A stretch of DNA of 55,859 nucleotides from DASPWV01 sp046727855. Lineage in GTDB: Bacteria > Acidobacteriota > Vicinamibacteria > Vicinamibacterales > UBA2999. Shown piece by piece: positions 51,734-55,859 of the stretch (position 1 is its first letter; the number at the start of each line of letters is the position of its first letter). Under the pieces are notes generated by a model. That model worked only from the letters and a program-made list of their open reading frames with translations. It did not search any database and was not told where the DNA came from. The stretch covers positions 1 through 55,859 of the forward strand of contig JBKPDL010000047.1 in assembly GCA_046727855.1 (NCBI GenBank), read 5' to 3'. The translations under genes and the position numbers were made by a program.

Positions 51734-52699
51734 TTACTGCTGAGACGTCGTCGTTGCTTTGCCTTTGTTGGCGATCGCTTTCTTGATCGCGTCCACCGTG
51801 TAGGTTGCGCGGAACTCGACGATCTTCTTTGCCAGTTCGGTGTTCTTCGCGCGATTCGAGATATCGACGCCGTTGATCGTCGCCTTGCCGGCTGTGACGC
51901 GCTGGTCGAAGCGAATCGAGTTGGGATCGTCGATGAACATGTTGAGCGAGATGATCGGGTCGTCGTGCATGTTGTCGCTCGCGCCGTCTTTGATCAGACC
52001 CTGATCCGCCATGTGCTTCGCCACCACGTTGTAGGTGTAGTACTCGGGGATGTGCGCGACGACGGTCTTGCCGCTCCATTCGGTGTTGAGCTTTTCCGCG
52101 ACCGCCTTCTGGCCTTCCTGGTTGCCGCCGCTGTCGCCGATGAAGATGATGTTTTCGAAGCCGTGCGCCTGCAGGCTGCGCGCGGTGTCCTCGAGGACGG
52201 CACGGAAGGTCTCTTCGCGCATCGTGATTGTCCCCGGGCTGGCCATGTGGCCGCTCTTGTCGGTGTAGTCACCCTCGGGCACCAGCTTGACGATCGGTGC
52301 GCACAGCGCGTTGCCAAGCTTGCGGGCGATTGCCTCGCAGTTGGCGTGCAACACATAGTTGTGCTTGCCGAGTGCGAGCCATGGACCGTTGGGCTCGATG
52401 CCGCCGGTGGAGATGATGATCGTTTTCTTGCCCGCCTTCATGGCATCGCGGACATCCATCCATGTCATTTCTTCGAGCCACACTGTGCTGGTCGCGGGAA
52501 GCGGATTTGGTGTGTCGGCGCAATTGTACGGATTCTGCGCGCAGCGGCCGCCGCCCAAGTCTCGCGGATCCGGAGCCGGGCGCTGACCACGGCCCTGGCC
52601 ACGGCCCTGTGGCGCGGCGCCACCTGCGGCAGGCTGCTGCGCCTCGGCGATTGCGGCAGCCAGAACGATCGCGCTGAGTATAAGGACAATCTTTTTCAT
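51734..52699 (-). CDS. Secreted creatininase-family protein with altered metal site
   Basis: A 321-residue protein with a signal peptide (residues 1-20, ending AEAQ) and a Gly/Arg-rich spacer, followed by a creatininase fold. ISTGGIEPNGPWLALGKHNY corresponds to the GxxEQHGPHLPLxTD motif of the family, and IGDSGGNQEG to NGHGGN. The first Glu ligand is kept, but His is replaced by Asn in EPNG, Asp by His or Lys in GKH, and His by Ser in DSGGN. The classical dinuclear site is therefore changed, and hydrolysis of creatinine is doubtful. AGGAG precedes ATG 52699. It lies between a cytochrome-like and a TlpA-like gene, all exported. Confidence 0.8.
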   Translation of the reverse strand: MKKIVLILSAIVLAAAIAEAQQPAAGGAAPQGRGQGRGQRPAPDPRDLGGGRCAQNPYNCADTPNPLPATSTVWLEEMTWMDVRDAMKAGKKTIIISTGGIEPNGPWLALGKHNYVLHANCEAIARKLGNALCAPIVKLVPEGDYTDKSGHMASPGTITMREETFRAVLEDTARSLQAHGFENIIFIGDSGGNQEGQKAVAEKLNTEWSGKTVVAHIPEYYTYNVVAKHMADQGLIKDGASDNMHDDPIISLNMFIDDPNSIRFDQRVTAGKATINGVDISNRAKNTELAKKIVEFRATYTVDAIKKAIANKGKATTTSQQ

Positions 52700-52741
52700 G
52701 CGAACACTCCTGTCGACCCGTCGGCGGTCGACTGTCGACGG

Positions 52742-53740
52742 TTATTTCGATCCAGGCTTCATGAAGAACGATCCGTCTTCGCCACGCTCGCGATAGACGC
52801 CGTGGCATCCCGCGCACTGCTGGCCCAACGTGTTGGTGTGCGCCTTCACTTCGTCCCACTTGCCGGCCGCGGCGGCGAGCTCGATCAATTCGGCGGCTTT
52901 GCGTGCCTCCTGCGCAAACTTCATCGCATCGGCTTTACCGCGTGTTTTCCAGAACGCTTCGACGTCAACGAACGACTTCTTCAGCACCTCGGTGTTGGTC
53001 TTGACGATGTCGGCGTTTGATCCTTCCATGCCTTTTCGCAGCGCGGCGTTGGCCGGACCGACGGCTTTCATGATCTTGTCGTAGGCGGCCTCTTCGGGCG
53101 TCATCGGCGGGGGAATGAATTTGGCGAGATCGATCATGTTGGCGTTGATCACGGCGTTGGCGAGAATCGCCGGTTTGCCCTGATACTTCGCCACCACGTC
53201 TGCTGTGAGCTCCGGCGGCAGCGTTTTGCCGCGCTTGGTCACTTCGGCCGGGTCGAATTGGATGACGTCGCCGATGACGGTGACATATGTATTCGGTTCG
53301 ACCGGATCGTGGAGGCGTACGGGGATGACGAGGATCTCCTTGCCTGTGCTCTTCGTGCGGTCCTGATCGACAGAGAATGCGAGCTTGCCGAGGCTCTGTT
53401 CAATCGTGCCGGTCATGGTCACGTATTCGCCGATGTATTTTTCCGGCGTGTTCGCGAGCGTGCTGGCGGCGACCGGCACGAGCGCGCGTGGTGCCGGTGC
53501 CGCGCCTCGGCCCTCACCGCGACCCTGCGCCTCGCCGCGACCTTGACCCGGTGCGCCCGCGGGCTGCTCGCCGCCACGACCACCGCGACCCTGACCTTCT
53601 GGCGGTTGTTGTTGCGGCTGGGGCTGCGCGGGGGGCTGGGGCTGCGCGGGGGGTTGGGGCTGCGCGGGGGGTTGCTGCGCTGCGGCCGACGCGATGGCGA
53701 CGAGCAAAGCGATGGTCATCGCCATGGATTTGATCTGCAT
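52742..53740 (-). CDS. Exported c-type cytochrome-like protein with Pro/Gln and Gly/Arg-rich linker
   Basis: A 332-residue protein. A signal peptide (MQIKSMAMTIALLVAIASAAAQ) is followed by PAQPQP repeats and a Gly/Arg/Gln-rich linker to about residue 85. A beta-rich domain of about 110 residues comes next (YIGEYVTMTGTIEQ, VTVIGDVIQF). A helical C-terminal domain ends with one haem c site, CAGCHGVYRERG, near the C-terminus, the position of cytochrome c' and related four-helix cytochromes. ATG 53740 is chosen for its GAGGAG and signal peptide; the longer frame to 53818 is not needed. It heads a set of three exported proteins on the minus strand and could exchange electrons with the TlpA-like protein, which is speculative. 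Confidence 0.85.
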   Translation of the reverse strand: MQIKSMAMTIALLVAIASAAAQQPPAQPQPPAQPQPPAQPQPQQQPPEGQGRGGRGGEQPAGAPGQGRGEAQGRGEGRGAAPAPRALVPVAASTLANTPEKYIGEYVTMTGTIEQSLGKLAFSVDQDRTKSTGKEILVIPVRLHDPVEPNTYVTVIGDVIQFDPAEVTKRGKTLPPELTADVVAKYQGKPAILANAVINANMIDLAKFIPPPMTPEEAAYDKIMKAVGPANAALRKGMEGSNADIVKTNTEVLKKSFVDVEAFWKTRGKADAMKFAQEARKAAELIELAAAAGKWDEVKAHTNTLGQQCAGCHGVYRERGEDGSFFMKPGSK

Positions 53741-53925
53741 TGGTACTCCTCGATCCACGCATTGTAGGGCAAGGAACCGCCTCGCGACAGAGGGCTCATC
53801 GAAGACATCTGGAGACAACGCGTCACGGCTGAATTTTCGTCGCCGAGCTGGCCGAGTCGTAGTAAGTTGCGCCTACATTTCAAGTCCTTGGCAGGCTTCC
53901 CAGGCAAAGAGTGGAGAGGGTGTCT

Positions 53926-55859
53926 ATGCGAACTTTCTTGCACGTAGTGATGGGTCTGGTGTTCGCAGCTATGCTGGCGGTGACGACGACCAGCGCGAGC
54001 GCGCAGACGTTTCAGGGTGGATTGCGAGGCGCGATAAAGGACGCTCAGGGCGTCATCCCAGGCGCGACGGTGACGCTGATCAACGAGGCCACCAATGTCT
54101 CGCGCGACACTGTGAGCAATGCTTCCGGTGAGTATTCGTTTCCAGCCGTTGACCCCGGAACTTACATGGTGAAGGCGGCGGTCCAGGGCTTCAAGACCTT
54201 CGAACGCCGCGGCATTCGCATTGCCACGCAGACGTTCGTCACGCTCGACATCGTCCTCGAAGTGGGAACGCTGGCGGAGACGATCACGGTGACGGCAGAC
54301 GCGCCGCTGATCGAGACGTCGAATGCCTCTCACGCCGACGTCCTGGACGCGAAGACACTCGAGACGCTGCCTAGTGCCGGCCGCAACGTATTCCTGATGG
54401 CGGTCACCGTGCCGACGGTGCAAAGCAGCGGCGATACGCACTGGAACCGCATGCAGGATCAGTCTGGCGCGTCAACGCTGTCGATGGGTGGCGGTGGAGT
54501 CAGGGCGAACAATTACTTGTTGGACGGCTTTCCAATCACCGATCTGCAGAATCGTTCTTCGACAAACCCTAGCGCCGAGATGGTTGAGGACATCCGCGTG
54601 CAGGTTCATACGTATGACGCGGAGATGGGGCGCACCGGAGGTGGAGTGCTCAATACGACGGCAAGATCCGGATCGAATCAATTCCATGGATCCGGCTTCT
54701 ATCTCGCACGCCCGAGCAAGTTGTCCGGCTACAGTTTTTTCGATCAGATCCGATTTCCAAGTAATCCCGACCTGAAGGATTCGATCCAACGACCCTCGTG
54801 GAAGAACGCCGGCGGCAGCATTGGCGGGCCCGTTCTTCGCAGCAAGATGTTCTTCTGGTTCGCCGCCGAAGGCTATCGCGACAATCAGTACCAGAACAGC
54901 GACATGCACGTCCCCACGGCGGCGATGCGCAATGGCGACTTCTCGCGTCTTACTGACGCGAACGGTCGCCCGATCATCGTCTACGATCCCCTTACAACCA
55001 ACGCCAATGGGAATCGTCAGCCCTTCCAGGGCAATATTATTCCGGCCAATCGGATCAACCCGGTTGGGCGGGCACTCGCTAGCGCGCTGCCGCTTCCAAG
55101 CGAACATCCCGACGTGGATGACGGAAGCTTCAACTACTTCGGCAGGGATATTCTTGAAAACAAGGCACACCAGTTCTCGCTGAAGCTCGATCACCATTTC
55201 AACGAAGCGATTACGCTCAGCGGCGTTTTTCTCCGCCAAAGCACGTTCGAGCCCGACGTCAACTACTTTCCGGATGCGCCCTACGCGGCGGACGCGTTCC
55301 ATCTCGATCGCGACGTGAACGTGTTCGTGCTCAACAATACGTACATTGTGAATCCGACGACGGTTGCGACCTTCCGCTTCGGCATGAATACGTTCAGCGA
55401 CGACAACGTCCTGCCCTACCCGTTTGACATGCGTACCATAGAAGGGATCGATCCATCCTTTGCCAACGCGATTCTCGTTCAGAAGTTTCCAGATCTCACG
55501 TTGACGGGTTATCCCAGTACCGGCAACAGCGGACTGTCCGATACCAACTACTATTCGTGGGGCCTCAATGGATCGCTGACCAAACTTGCTGGCTCCCACA
55601 GCTTCAAGATTGGCGCGGACTTCCGGATTCTCGGTGTCGAGTCTTTCTCCTACGGGAATTCGGCTGGCAGCTATACGTTCAACGGCCGCTTCACCGGTAG
55701 TAATGCGAATAATCCGGCCACGCTCAGCCAGAATGCGATCGCCGATCTCTTACTGGGTTATCCGTTTTCCGGAACTCTGATACTTCCGAGCCCTTACAAA
55801 GAATATGTGAACTACTACGGGGCATTCGTACAGGACGATTGGCGTGCGAGCGAGAAGCT
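53926..55859 (+). CDS. TonB-dependent receptor with carboxypeptidase-regulatory-like domain, partial (runs off the window)
   Basis: The first 644 codons of a second Oar-like receptor; the frame is open to the window end. A signal peptide ends near SASAQ (about residue 25). A carboxypeptidase-regulatory domain follows at about 27-110 (GAIKDAQGVIPGATVTLINE). The plug lies at about 115-235 (NYLLDGFPITDLQNRSS, then GGGVLNTTARSGSNQFHG), and then the barrel (FWFAAEGYRDNQYQN, YYGAFVQDDWRAS). ATG 53926 follows GGAGAGGG. It is divergent from the cytochrome gene with 185 bases between. It has no GTAT-N8-ATAC site upstream, unlike the receptor at 11471, so it probably answers to another regulator. Ligand unknown. 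Confidence 0.93.
   Translation, partial: MRTFLHVVMGLVFAAMLAVTTTSASAQTFQGGLRGAIKDAQGVIPGATVTLINEATNVSRDTVSNASGEYSFPAVDPGTYMVKAAVQGFKTFERRGIRIATQTFVTLDIVLEVGTLAETITVTADAPLIETSNASHADVLDAKTLETLPSAGRNVFLMAVTVPTVQSSGDTHWNRMQDQSGASTLSMGGGGVRANNYLLDGFPITDLQNRSSTNPSAEMVEDIRVQVHTYDAEMGRTGGGVLNTTARSGSNQFHGSGFYLARPSKLSGYSFFDQIRFPSNPDLKDSIQRPSWKNAGGSIGGPVLRSKMFFWFAAEGYRDNQYQNSDMHVPTAAMRNGDFSRLTDANGRPIIVYDPLTTNANGNRQPFQGNIIPANRINPVGRALASALPLPSEHPDVDDGSFNYFGRDILENKAHQFSLKLDHHFNEAITLSGVFLRQSTFEPDVNYFPDAPYAADAFHLDRDVNVFVLNNTYIVNPTTVATFRFGMNTFSDDNVLPYPFDMRTIEGIDPSFANAILVQKFPDLTLTGYPSTGNSGLSDTNYYSWGLNGSLTKLAGSHSFKIGADFRILGVESFSYGNSAGSYTFNGRFTGSNANNPATLSQNAIADLLLGYPFSGTLILPSPYKEYVNYYGAFVQDDWRASEK

Overview
The window is 55.9 kb of GC-rich bacterial chromosome with densely packed genes on both strands. 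The gene content points to an acidobacterium, most likely Vicinamibacteria-like; this is inference from gene families, not from a marker gene. Pointers are two Oar-like TonB receptors with an N-terminal carboxypeptidase-regulatory domain, an ADOP-type permease beside its PadR regulator, secreted PQQ dehydrogenases, a winged-helix/TPR regulator and DUF349. No rRNA, tRNA, transposase, CRISPR array or phage gene was seen.

Left part (1-23.3 kb): catabolism and uptake. A secreted PQQ dehydrogenase and a ThuA protein are followed by a decayed amidase and a winged-helix/TPR regulator. A GntR/UTRA repressor is divergent from a CoA-transferase / aldehyde dehydrogenase / TPP-enzyme operon, and an Oar-like receptor follows. 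The GntR intergenic region and the receptor promoter share a GTAT-N8-ATAC palindrome, so they probably form one regulon. Next come a second PQQ dehydrogenase with a fused haem c domain, a Tat-exported TIM-barrel protein, a DASS transporter and a translationally coupled pcaHGBD operon ending in a truncated pcaC.

Middle (23.3-42.5 kb): two divergent polytopic membrane proteins (one apparently frameshifted), then an ArsR-methyltransferase regulator in operon with metH, a DUF349 protein, speA, a hotdog thioesterase coupled to thrB and thrC, a secreted phosphodiesterase and pepF.

Right part (42.5-55.9 kb): an ADOP permease with PadR, a second ArsR-methyltransferase regulator with ahcY, and a hydroxyacid-oxoacid transhydrogenase-like enzyme. 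Three secreted proteins then lie on the minus strand (cytochrome c-like, creatininase-like, TPR-TlpA), followed by the start of another Oar-like receptor.

The most striking observation is in the TPR-TlpA gene. Its thioredoxin active site reads W-(UGA)-G-A-C, with an in-frame UGA exactly where the nucleophilic cysteine belongs. The frame is intact on both sides and a hairpin of bacterial SECIS geometry follows the UGA. This is a strong selenoprotein candidate that ordinary gene calling would split in two. Second, the two methionine-cycle operons (metH, ahcY) each start with a homologous ArsR-methyltransferase regulator whose 16-bp palindrome overlaps both the -10 box and the start codon region. 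Third, small hairpin repeats with a UUUA loop are scattered between genes, and GCAGAT-type arrays occur twice.
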